Source: Welwitschia mirabilis (taxonomy: Eukaryota; Gnetophyta; Gnetopsida; Welwitschiales). From it: a DNA stretch of 23,885 nucleotides. Positions 9,801 to 18,277 of the stretch are shown here, piece after piece (position 1 is the first letter of the stretch; each line of letters begins with the position of its first letter). The DNA lies in contig JBOZIK010000001.1 of NCBI GenBank assembly GCA_051453625.1, positions 90,083,656 through 90,107,540 of the forward strand, given 5' to 3'. The notes under the pieces were generated by a model. It saw nothing but the letters and a program-made list of their open reading frames with translations, did no database searches and was not told the origin of the DNA. The translations under genes were made by a program, and so were the position numbers.

Positions 9801-12800
9801 GGGAGTAGTGTAAATACCAAAAAGCATCATACAAAATCAATAAAACCTGGAATTGTACCTACTAAAAAAAATGAAAAGATGTTCAATATTAAGAGTGACT
9901 CCAAAAGTATTAGGTGTCCAGTTCTAAGCTATAATCCACTATGTCATAGATGTCAACACATACTACAATGTCCAAGAAGATGAATCTATTGTTAAAGTTC
10001 AACAAACTTCCATTCTGACGACAATGCAGAACCAGAGATCAAGAGAATATACAACAGAACGAGAAATTACAATACTGGTATAGAACCTTAAGGATAAAGA
10101 AACAGCATTACAAATCATTTCATCTAAAATCCTACACTGGGAAAAAGACAACAAATATAAAAGACTCTGAAAATAATGCATCACATTATGAAAGAAGATC
10201 ATGGTGGAAGACAATCATGTACAAGGATAAAGAAGTTCAGGACTGATCAGAAGTACAATGAATCAAGAGCGGAAACTCTCTGAAGTTTGGATAAGAATGG
10301 GCTTCACTAGAGTAGGAACTCGCTACAGAAAGAGACGCTAGTTGAAGGGCTTAACAAGCAAAGTCAATAGTTTGCAATAGCAGAAAGAAAAAGATGGAAA
10401 AGTGAAGACTAAAGCTAATTTGATCTCTAAGAGGATTGAAGCCAAACAAGAAAAGAAGCATCTTAGGAAAGGCCATCTTAAGAAAGATCTAGGTCCAAGA
10501 AAGGTGTGCAAAAGCTGGACCAATCAGTTAAAAAGGCAGGGAAACAAATGGTCAGTAAGACCTAATGTTTTCAGCAAGTACCAAAAGCAGGTTGCATTCT
10601 AAGCCCAGGAAAAGCACTAAACCAGTAAGTGTCTTCCACACAGGAAGCAAAGGGTAGTTTCAGGGCTCAGAATAAAGTCTAGAGGCCAGGTCATTAGCAA
10701 AAAGAAGCAACAAACTGAATCTTAGCAGTTACAAAGATAATGCAAAAAGAAATCTTGAAGATTGTAGGAACCACAGGATGGAAGGAGGAATAGTTCTATG
10801 ACCAATCCAAGATTCATTGTATTTATAATCCTAAAAATTCTAAAGATTATATTAAGAAAGGTGTATAAAATGGATAGTATTATTATCTGGGTAAGAACTA
10901 TAAAAAGAATACACAGGAACCCTGCCAAAATAGATAAAGGGAAGTTAAAACATGGAAAGGCCAATTGAAGACAAATTAACAAGAACAAGAATTAAGAAAA
11001 ACACCTATTTAAAAAAAAAAAGGAAATTTATCACTTACTATGAAGCTCTTATCATTTCAAATAATACTGCTTCATTCATCACAGAACCTCATAATGTATA
11101 ATGGATAGGCTAAAAAAGACAAAAACTAATACCAGAAATATGTATCATTTAAAGATCTTTTCCTATTAATAAGGATTCCACAGAAAGAAAGTAATTTGTT
11201 TTGCCAGTGAAAGCAAGAAATCACCTAATACAGAACCATGAGGAGCTAACGTAAAACACAGAAAATTGAAAAAGCAACGAAAATCAATTCATGATGATCA
11301 GACATAACTGAAAAGAACCAAATATAAACACATTATATCAACAACAGGAGAAAGGGAAAGAATCCTAAAAGAACATAATCAGTAAGCCTTTAAGGAGGTG
11401 TGTTGCCATGAAGTGTTTTTGTTAAAACCTATTAAATCAGAAACACTTACACAATCACTTCTTATTATGAAAAGGCATGTTATAGAACCATCAAAGCCTT
11501 TCACATAACCACCCAGCAAGTATAGAGCCAAGGACATTGAAACAATAGAGAGATACAGTAAAAGAGAAGCAGATGTAGCTCAATTGAAGTATAAGTCCCA
11601 AGAACGAAACCTCCACAATTTCCCTGACCAATACAATAGCAATAATCCAAAGGAGGTGCAGTCTCGAACACAGTAACCTCACAAGTCCAATGACTAAGTC
11701 ACAGTTCCATGACACAAGTCAAGTTACAACGAGAAATTCATATAACAAGTACGTTAACAGTACCAAACATTACAAATGGATGTAACTCAATACACAACTA
11801 CCAAAAGGACATAAAACAACCAAGTACTCTAATCTTACATGCAACCAATACCAGCCCCGTGAAATAATTCTTCAAAAATTAAATAATTCTATGTACAAGA
11901 AGTCAAGAATCTCATTTACTGATTTAACTAAACAAAACAATCCTGCATAATAACAAATATAACATATGATATAGCACAACGACATGCCCCAGTAAACACA
12001 AAACCAATACAAATCCCATGAAAAAATTCTTGAAAAAAATAATTGTCAATACTCGTCCTAATGACTGCTAAAATTATTCTATCTTTTTCGTACCTCAAAA
12101 CTGTGTCAGTGATCCAACAAGAGGGACCTAGACCAGATCTTGCAACATATGAGAATAGACATCCCTAAACATTGGGTTTCCTCCCCAAAACTATGGGAAA
12201 CTAGTCCCCTAAATCAAGAGTATCCTTCTTCGTATGCTAAGGAAAGCTTCCTCAATCCTACTGCTGTACTGAATTGCTTGCATCAGATTTCAGGCCTGGG
12301 TGTCCCAAAACACTCATGCCTCTTTTCTGGTACATATGCTGTTCCCTAGGCCCCATCATGGAAAGGCTTCCTAGTGGTTCAGAACAAGTGCTTAATTTAG
12401 GGTCCTCCTCAAACTACTGTAGTGTGCCTTCTTGAAATGAGTTTAGAGTAGGAAAAGAAAATGGTAACTTTATTAATGCAACAGAAGCAATACCAAGAAG
12501 TCAGGGTGAAACTTAAAAACTATCTACCCTTCTCACAAGAGGGTGCAAGCATATATGTGCCCCGCCTCTTTCTCATCATTAACAATGGAAGAAGACAAGG
12601 AGAGGAGATGAAGAGGAAGCAGTCAGTCACTTTATGTACAAGAAGGAGAACTCAATGATACATACAACATAATGTGATTGTGAGGAAGGTAACATTGGAA
12701 CAAGGGATCAATGATGAAGAAAAAATTTAGAGTTTGAAGGTACCCACCATGTTGTTGGGCCCACTAACATCACACCAAAAGCCATGACTTAGGTGGAAAC

Positions 12801-15800
12801 TAGAACCGTGTATATTTACCCACTCATCGGGGTAGGCATAGGGAGTGTATACCCAACAATCTCTCCCTAGATCCACATGCCAAGTGCTGACATAGAGTAG
12901 GAAGGCACCGAGGAAATTCAAACATGAAATCAAGCCAAAACCATGGCTCTGATAACAATTGTTGGGCCCACTACCATCACGCCAAAAGCCATGACTTTAT
13001 CACAAAGTTTCCAAGAATATTTCTTTTAATTTTAATTTCTTAAATGAAACTAATCATCGAATGGACCAAAAGTATATAGAACATTTAATGCTCTCACTTT
13101 AAAAAAAATAAAGTGAAGCAAAATAAAACAAATGCAAGAAGTAAAACAAAGAAAAAGTACATTGTATTGAGGCAATGTAGAAAGATTTGCATCACTTTGA
13201 AACAAATACATATGAATAATAGTCCCAAGGCTAAAAGGTAAGCATATTATTGGAACTACATGGGCATTCATAAGCAAGCTAGATGAAGTTGGAAACAAAT
13301 TCCAAAACAAGGAAAGGTCGAATGCACAAGAGTATAGTAAGCAAGAAGGTACTCATTTTGGTGGGAGATGTGTTAAAGGCACATTTTTAAGTGGTACTTG
13401 AATGAAGAAGTATATCTTGCACAAACACCCAACGAGGTAAATAATTAAGCTCCCTAACCATGTGTTTGTGCTCAAGAAACTCTTCCATGGCCTAATACAA
13501 GATCCATGTGCCTAGCATAAATGGCTTTCAAGATTTCTAATTACTCATGAATCTATGTCTAGTAATATACATCCCACTTTATTCATGAAGAAAGCTATCT
13601 AGAATATACTGATTATATAAAATCATGTTGATAAAATTGTGTTTGGTGCTATTGATGATAAATTGGACATTCCGTTTCCAAGAGTTATGCAAGATGAGTC
13701 TGAAATAAGCATGCTTAACGAGCTCAGTTTCTTCTTACAGCCGCAAATCAAACAATGCAAGTATGGAATGTCTGTCAGCCAAACAAATTTATCAGGAAAT
13801 TGCTAAAGACCTATAAAATTTTTACATGCTGAAGAGCTCAATACTCCAATTTCCACTAGCACAAAAATATTCAAAGTTAGTAAGCTAGAAATAGTACATC
13901 AAATATGGTACAAAGACATAGGAGGTAGGCCCAATATTCCACTAACTGTTGGTCTATGTGCAAGAGATCAGGTAGATCCCAAAGATGTTACTTAGTATAA
14001 GTTAAATATATCATTATGCTTTTCATTCTAGCATGTTGTCTCCTGGCATTACTGCTTTTTATCTCATGGTTTAGGGGGACTTAAACTAAGAAGGATGATT
14101 CATCATAGAAAAAGCACAAGTGAATCATGTTATCTCTTAAGAAATTGTCATGGTTCATATGTAAATAGGAAGCAAAACTAACATCTCTATCATAAGGACA
14201 GATTGAATGTGTTGTTGCAAGAGGATATCGTGCTCAGTTACTATCAAAGAAACAAATAGTAAAAGATATGGACTAACAACTGAAAGGGTGATGATTTATT
14301 GCATTAGTGTTAGTGCCACCAAAATTGTAAAGAACCACATTGAGGAATGAAGCATACAGACATCAGACATCATTCATCCAAAACCAAGCTCAAAGGAATG
14401 AAGTTGCTCTAGAATATGTTCCAACTAAAAGGTGGTTGGCACACATGTTCTTTAAATCGCTAGTGTGGCATAGATTCACAAACCTTATAGGCAATTTGGC
14501 TGAATGTACTACCCTAGCAAGGCATGATCATAAGCTACACCATATTAAAGGTATAAGATGTACAAGAGTCTTATGGAAAATCAATTAATCAATCTCGTAC
14601 TTCTATTCATCTATCTTCAAGTTTTTATTGTTTTTTCCCCCATCTACATGTTTCCATCTTAAAAGTTTCCCTATCTTATGATGATGGGCAATTAGCACCA
14701 TACAACCACCGTTTTCTGAATCCTTACCATGTAGGAAAAACTCAGGGAGCAATTGGTCATTGTGTTGCTCATAGTAAACAGGTGGCTAGCAATCATACAA
14801 ATTGCCCATTAAATGGCAAACAATAACTGGCATATATAGGGCACCACTTAGAGTTTGCATCATTTTCCATTCATTTGACTTTCTACTTATTTCTTAAGTG
14901 ATTTTGCTATCTACGATTGTTGTCATCTTATAGGTTCTTCATGCACCAACGTCATCCCATGTGAGAAGATGCTAGTGAATAGAAGGAAAAGGAAAAAACA
15001 ACATTCGTCGTCTACAACATTGTTTGTTACAGAGGAAGGAAACTGCTTCTTGAGTGCCTGCTACCACAAGGGATCAGTTACATCAGAAAGGAAAGTTAAC
15101 AGGGATCTTTGCTTTAAGGAAAAAATTCTCTCTTTCATAGTTTGAGAAGTTAAATTAGCAACTCTATTCAAAAATGCATACCCTCCTCTAGTTCGTCTTA
15201 TATACAAATGCATGTCTTCCATGAAGATAAAAAACATTAGAATAAAAGCATTACGTGTCAGGACTTGGATAACTCCTAATGCAATTGCTAAGTAGACAGT
15301 CGTGCCAAGCGAAGAAGAATCTCCATGGTTTTCTTCAATTGATGACTTTTCTCAGAAAGTTTCTACGAATGGCACTACTACGATTATTTGTACAAAAGAG
15401 TGTACAAAATCATTATAACATCCCTTCCAATCGATCTGCCAGAAATCGTGTTCTGAAATATCTGTGAGCACACAAGCCACATGTCTAACATTGCTTTCCC
15501 CAAGCTGTCTGATCTCTCACATTTGTCACCCCATGAATGTATCCATTGCCAGAGATCAAGAGAAACTGAAGTCCATCACTCCTTTGGACATATCTATTAT
15601 TGACAAGATAAGGATCTTTCAGGGTGAGGAGGCAACCAAATTCTCCTCCATAGTCAAGTGCCAAGAGATCTAGCCACTGTCCTCTTCCTCAGCTCCTTCC
15701 TTTTCAGATGAGTTTATATTCTTTACTTCTCCTTCAAAGGACTATTTTAATCTAATAAATCTACTTTGACTAACTCCTTTAGCCACTTTATGGATCTACC

Positions 15801-18277
15801 TATTCTTGGTGCTGTCCAAAATTTCTAACCTTATAACAAGAATTTAATTCTTCATGAAGTCTGTAGTTCAATGAAGAAGAACTATTCATCATAGCACTCA
15901 CTGTTAGCTCTGCACTGGATCCACTTTCTGCATTAGTTCATTCAATCATTCTAGGATTCATGATTGAATCCTCATTTTTTTCCAAATCAGATTCAAATTT
16001 CCACTGAAAAATATCAGATACGATTTAAGATGCAATGATTGAATTTCTATTTTAAGAGAAACCAAGTCGAATAAGATTCATTGAATACTCAAATGTCTAA
16101 TCCGATTTTGTCAATAACATTTTTCTTCACATAGATTGTTACCACATATATGATTATCTTATTGATCAAATATCCAATCTTCCATCCACCAGATTTCCTT
16201 TGTTAAGCCCCTGATCTAGATTTGAAGAAAAGATCTGGTTGATGAACTTACTGTTTATTCAAAACTAACTTCGACAAATGGGAAAGTCATGTAAAGTTCG
16301 CATCAAATCTATCCCTAGTTTCAGCATATTTATCTGATCCTAAGATTTGACTAATATGACATCACAGAAATCAGGTCCTATGGTGACTTTGAACCACCTT
16401 TGTTTGATCATTACATTCCATCTCTTAATGGTCAAAGTTAACTACATCAAGCGACCTATCATCACTGTGCAGAAGAGTAGTTTTAATGATATCGGGTCAG
16501 AGAGTATTTTTGTTGAATTGACAAGATTCTCTCATCCAGCCACTTTCTTCCAATTATTTTTTGGAATTGCTACCACTAATCTTAAGTGTCCTCGGATCTT
16601 ATCATCTTATTGATTAAACAATCACACTTAATAACTGAGTGTGCTCTTTAATTGTGCTACACTTAACATCTATGTGTTGGCTAAGCTTCCCTTATCACCT
16701 TTATCCAGATGTGAACAATGTGTTAATGACAATGCACAGGGGAGTTCCACATGGCCTTAGGTACGAAAATTCATCTTGCCCTTCCTGTTTAAGCTCTTTT
16801 TGTTAGATCATAACTTACAGACCATGTGTTTCTGAGCACATCATCATGTTCACATGTCAACTTTTTCTAGCTTGCTCAATTGTTTCCCAAGAGAAACCTA
16901 AAATTTATCCTGTACCCCTACCTGCCATATATTCCATCCTTTTACAAAAAGAGAAAACATCATTAATTTGATAAATAGTGTGTTTTTCCCCAAGGAGGAT
17001 TACAACAATGAAATGAAATAGAAATGAAAATCCAGAATGCCCCTCAACCCTGCCAAGCCAAAATCGAGGTAAACACAGCTAACATTATACTTACCTGAAA
17101 TACAATATATGATCATGTGCACGGCATGTAAGAAATTCAGACATTGCATCATGTTCCTTCAATTTTCCTAATGACTTCCCAACAGTACCACGATGCTGGA
17201 GTGTAAAATTGTCAGTCTTCATCCTTTTCATGTATCCCCTTTCTGTGAGTGCCTGATCACATCTCAAATACACACAATAAAATAATGCATTAATAGCAAA
17301 TCCTGGAAAGCAGGATCACCTGGCTTGATGAAAACATAATCAGTTGCAGTGATAAAGTAGACACAACTGAAAATGGAAGTTTCTGAAATATTTTATGTTA
17401 CCAAAAGCATTTCTTCATTAGGAATAATATCTAAATCATCAACATTGGATTTTTCTGTTTCTTCTATCACTGATCTCCTTGGTGTGTCAAATCGTTCTTG
17501 AAGTTCAAGGGCTTCATCTACTATCACCTTAAAAACACATGAAAATAGAATTAGATAATGACAAACATAATAACAAAAGGTATGACCAGACAAAATCAGA
17601 CAACATCCATCATCTATTTTACTCCAAACAACAAATCCAGATTTGTCTCTCTCAACTCAGAATGAAAGTTTTAGGAAAATACATACAACAAAGTGAATCT
17701 AAATAATACCCTGAACAAACATCTGGTAATAACATAGAACAAATGGTGAGAAACCAGTTACTTAGAAACAACAACAATGGTAAAGTCTAGTTTTAATTAC
17801 TGAAGATATACAGGTGATCTACAAAAGATGAAATTTTCAGTTATCTGAATAGAAATATAAAAGATTATGCGAGATGAATTGAAATGGAAGCATCAATTTT
17901 ACCAAAGGGATCAAATGTCTTAAGAAAATATATCAGATTCCATGGCAATAGTTTTTGTTTTATTTTATATAAGTTTCCTTAAATAACCTGTAGTATTTTC
18001 TCCTTATCTGCTAGCAGATTCTTCAGGTGCAAAATCCGTTCAGCTAAAGCTTTTTGCTCCTCGACATACTTTGTTCTCTGTCAACAAACAGAAGCAGATA
18101 ATTCTTTATGATTATCTAATATTATATAACAATTTTGAATTTCAAAGCTGAATGTCTAATCTACACTCAGTTAACTTATCTCAAGGTTTGAGAAATGTAT
18201 TCATACCTCAAGCACTGTAAGCCTTCTGAGACTGATGTCCAACACTGCCTCTGCCTGTCTTTCGGACAAAGAATAAC
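6734..18277 (-). CDS. GYRA: DNA gyrase subunit A, organellar (nuclear gene, nine internal/3' exons)
   Basis: Exons from 5' to 3' on the minus strand are 18277-18207, 18077-17988, 17527-17402, 17252-17095, 7714-7633, 7551-7387, 7316-7215, 7122-6992 and 6851-6734 (1043 nt). All introns are GT-AG and the phases agree at every junction, giving about 347 uninterrupted codons. Gyrase A is the breakage-reunion subunit of the A2B2 type II topoisomerase that introduces negative supercoils using ATP. In plants it is nuclear-encoded, of bacterial origin, and works in chloroplasts and mitochondria. Visible parts are the end of the coiled-coil tower (LSERQAEAVLDISLRRLTVL and the next two exons), the GyrA-box region QHRGTVGKS, and about five blades of the DNA-wrapping pinwheel with repeated GY-KR-SL and GVTSMRL-type strands. 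The winged helix, catalytic tyrosine and transit peptide must lie upstream, beyond 23885. The final blade was not found and should lie left of position 1. Nothing indicates a pseudogene. Confidence 0.96.
6992..7122 (-). CDS. GYRA: GYRA exon h
   Basis: Acceptor TTTAAAG before 7122; consensus donor GTAAGT after 6992. It encodes 43 codons plus two bases: VRSLSRTSRGVTSMRLRGED, RVAAVDIVSAAMQEELHKIV, QSY. SRTSRGVTSMRL.ED.V is a pinwheel signature. The intron to exon i is 140 bp. Confidence 0.96.
7215..7316 (-). CDS. GYRA: GYRA exon g
   Basis: Acceptor TTAACCAG before 7316; donor GTGTGC after 7215. It has 34 codons, VAGDELKWVRQCTGRDHIAI, GSQGGRVLLSSCGK. DELKWV is the conserved strand after the AIQL motif. 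The intron to exon h is 92 bp. Confidence 0.95.
7387..7551 (-). CDS. GYRA: GYRA exon f
   Basis: Acceptor TTAAACAG before 7551; donor GTATGT after 7387. It has 55 codons beginning ILSLSSGEKVTSIIPVSEF, then QDQYLLMLTAKGYIKRVSLS, LFSSIRSTGIIAIQL. The text YLLMLT..GYIK.VSLSLFS.IRSTGIIAIQL is nearly diagnostic for plant gyrase A. The intron to exon g is only 70 bp, close to the practical minimum for plants. Confidence 0.98.
7633..7714 (-). CDS. GYRA: GYRA exon e (first exon after the giant intron)
   Basis: Acceptor TTACTTTTCAG before 7714; donor GTAATA after 7633. The leading T completes Ser with AG from exon d. Then come 27 codons, DKGVVYSARAFRVPECSRTA, AGTPLVR. It joins exon d across 9.38 kb to give ILYFS-DKGVVYSARAFRVPE, which is continuous in gyrase A proteins. 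Confidence 0.97.
8174..8790 (+). repeat. Left LTR of the 3.8-kb element
   Basis: 617 bp, TG...CA ends. It aligns by eye along its length with 11401-12000. Shared landmarks include cttcacataaccacccag (8270-8288 and 11499-11517), aatccaaagga, caagtactct and taattcttcaaaaatta, followed by cctgcataat. Many differences indicate an old insertion. Confidence 0.75.
8791..8802 (+). other. Primer binding site (initiator tRNA-Met type)
   Basis: tggtatcaaagg directly follows the LTR end ctaaca. The plant consensus is TGGTATCAGAGC; the first eight bases are identical. Confidence 0.7.
8803..11400 (+). other. Internal region of the 3.8-kb LTR element, no recognised genes
   Basis: This A- and purine-rich stretch has no retroviral motif on either strand. 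The longest plus-strand frames (near 9272-9469 and 10402-10602) are Lys/Arg-rich products of the base composition. It ends in the purine tract taaggaggtg at 11391-11400. Confidence 0.6.
11401..12000 (+). repeat. Right LTR of the 3.8-kb element
   Basis: About 600 bp, beginning tgttgccatgaag after the purine tract. The right end is placed at gtaaaca-ca near 12000 by alignment with ctaaca of the left LTR. A segment resembling the LTR part at 8595-8670 recurs at about 11970-12050, so the end may be disturbed by a local duplication. Confidence 0.7.
12051..12752. other. Intron sequence, nothing recognised
   Basis: No coding or element signature found on either strand between the right LTR region and the SMART-like element. 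Confidence 0.5.
12753..12997 (-). mobile_element. SMART/TRIM-like miniature LTR retrotransposon, 5'-truncated
   Basis: Read on the minus strand it has the complete set of replication signals in very little space. A 5' LTR fragment at 12997-12960 ends GGGCCCAACA. A primer site TGTTATCAGAGC follows at 12957-12946 (one mismatch to TGGTATCAGAGC). An internal region of only 101 bp (12959-12859) ends in the polypurine tract CTAGGGAGAGAT (12870-12859), typical of copia elements. A full 106-bp 3' LTR (12858-12753) starts TGTTGGGTATACAC and ends GTGGGCCCAACA. The two LTR ends match over 38 bp with two mismatches. A full copy would be about 313 bp, in the size range of the published SMART elements (about 300 bp), the smallest known LTR retrotransposons. 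It encodes nothing and would need another element's enzymes. It lies in sense orientation to GYRA. Confidence 0.85.
12998..13361. other. Intron sequence, nothing recognised
   Basis: AT-rich stretch between the SMART-like element and the copia fossil. The LTR similarity stops abruptly at 12997, where the SMART element was truncated or rearranged. Confidence 0.5.
13362..14564 (+). pseudogene. Ty1/copia pol fossil: reverse transcriptase and RNase H
   Basis: A block near 13370-13420 reads like the RT motif DVKSAFLNGYLNEEVYV in shifted frames (VKGTFL-SGT, then EVYLAQTPNE). Then 13636-13995 is one frame of 119 codons with a single TAA (13804): IVFGAIDD (the DDIIFGA motif after the catalytic YVDD), SEISMLNELSFF, QIKQCKYGMSVSQTNL, LNTPISTSTK, RPNIPLTVGLCARDQVDP. 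RNase H follows at about 14090-14564 with frame changes and ends with QAQRNEVALEYVPTKRW, then HRFTNLIGNLAEC. The order and spacing match copia pol. The YVDD itself, integrase, gag and both LTRs are not recognisable. It is antisense to GYRA and clearly dead. Confidence 0.9.
14565..17094. other. Intron sequence, nothing recognised
   Basis: About 2.5 kb up to the GYRA donor at 17094. I tried to recognise a copia 3' LTR, transposase, LINE or RNA gene on both strands and could not. Some may be decayed element DNA belonging to the copia fossil. Confidence 0.5.
17095..17252 (-). CDS. GYRA: GYRA exon d (GyrA-box exon)
   Basis: Acceptor TGATCAG before 17252; consensus donor GTAAGT after 17095. It has 52 codons plus two bases: ALTERGYMKRMKTDNFTLQ, HRGTVGKSLGKLKEHDAMSE, FLTCRAHDHILYF. 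AHDHILYFS is a hallmark of GyrA pinwheel blade 1. The GyrA box, needed by bacterial gyrase for DNA wrapping (Q[RK]RGG[RK]G), is represented by QHRGTVG. Confidence 0.97.
17402..17527 (-). CDS. GYRA: GYRA exon c (end of tower helix and linker to pinwheel)
   Basis: Acceptor TTTTTAAG before 17527; donor GTAACA after 17402. It has 42 codons, VIVDEALELQERFDTPRRSV, IEETEKSNVDDLDIIPNEEM, LL. It matches the family's I..EL.....FG..RRT.I (end of the coiled coil) and the acidic linker before the first pinwheel strand. Introns on its two sides are 460 and 149 bp. Confidence 0.95.
17988..18077 (-). CDS. GYRA: GYRA exon b (coiled coil)
   Basis: Acceptor TGTTGACAG before 18077; donor GTTATT after 17988. It has 30 codons, RTKYVEEQKALAERILHLKN, LLADKEKILQ, with heptad-like leucines. 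This is the coiled-coil arm that carries the C-gate of type IIA topoisomerases. Confidence 0.96.
18207..18277 (-). CDS. GYRA: GYRA exon a (first exon visible in the window)
   Basis: Acceptor TTCCTTTAG before 18277; donor GTATGA after 18207. Two bases complete a codon, probably Gly, then 23 codons YSLSERQAEAVLDISLRRLT, VLE. LSE.QA.AILD..L..LT.LE is the conserved helix entering the tower of GyrA. The preceding exon was not found within 18278-23885. Confidence 0.96.

Larger units (their letters stand above)
8174..12000 (+). mobile_element. LTR retrotransposon lacking recognisable genes (LARD-like)
   Basis: Two diverged direct repeats of about 600 bp (8174-8790 and 11401-12000) flank 2.6 kb. The left repeat starts TGTTGTAATAG and ends CTAACA, followed at once by TGGTATCAAAGG, close to the plant initiator-tRNA-Met primer site TGGTATCAGAGC. 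The right repeat starts TGTTGCCATGAAG directly after a purine tract, taaggaggtg. These are the correct positions for PBS and PPT of a plus-strand element. I recognise no gag, protease, integrase, RT or RNase H inside, and frames there are short. It is either non-autonomous or too decayed to read. No matching target duplication was found (agaga on the left, aaacc on the right), so the exact right end is uncertain. Confidence 0.75.
7715..17094 (-). other. GYRA giant intron (9380 bp) with nested retroelements
   Basis: Donor GTAAGT at 17094-17089 and acceptor TTTTCAG ending at 7715 bound this intron. The reading frame is continuous across it. It holds an LTR retrotransposon without recognisable genes (8174-12000), a SMART/TRIM-like element (12753-12997) and a copia pol fossil (13362-14564). 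The neighbouring introns are 70-460 bp, so the length comes from insertion here alone. Confidence 0.95.

Noticed and set aside
10402-10602. Lys-rich 66-codon plus-strand frame in the LTR element interior
   Set aside because: Composition follows the A-rich DNA; it lacks a gag zinc knuckle or other retroviral motif.
12727-12933. A 68-codon minus-strand open frame
   Set aside because: It runs through the LTR and polypurine tract of the SMART-like element and has no protein-family motif.
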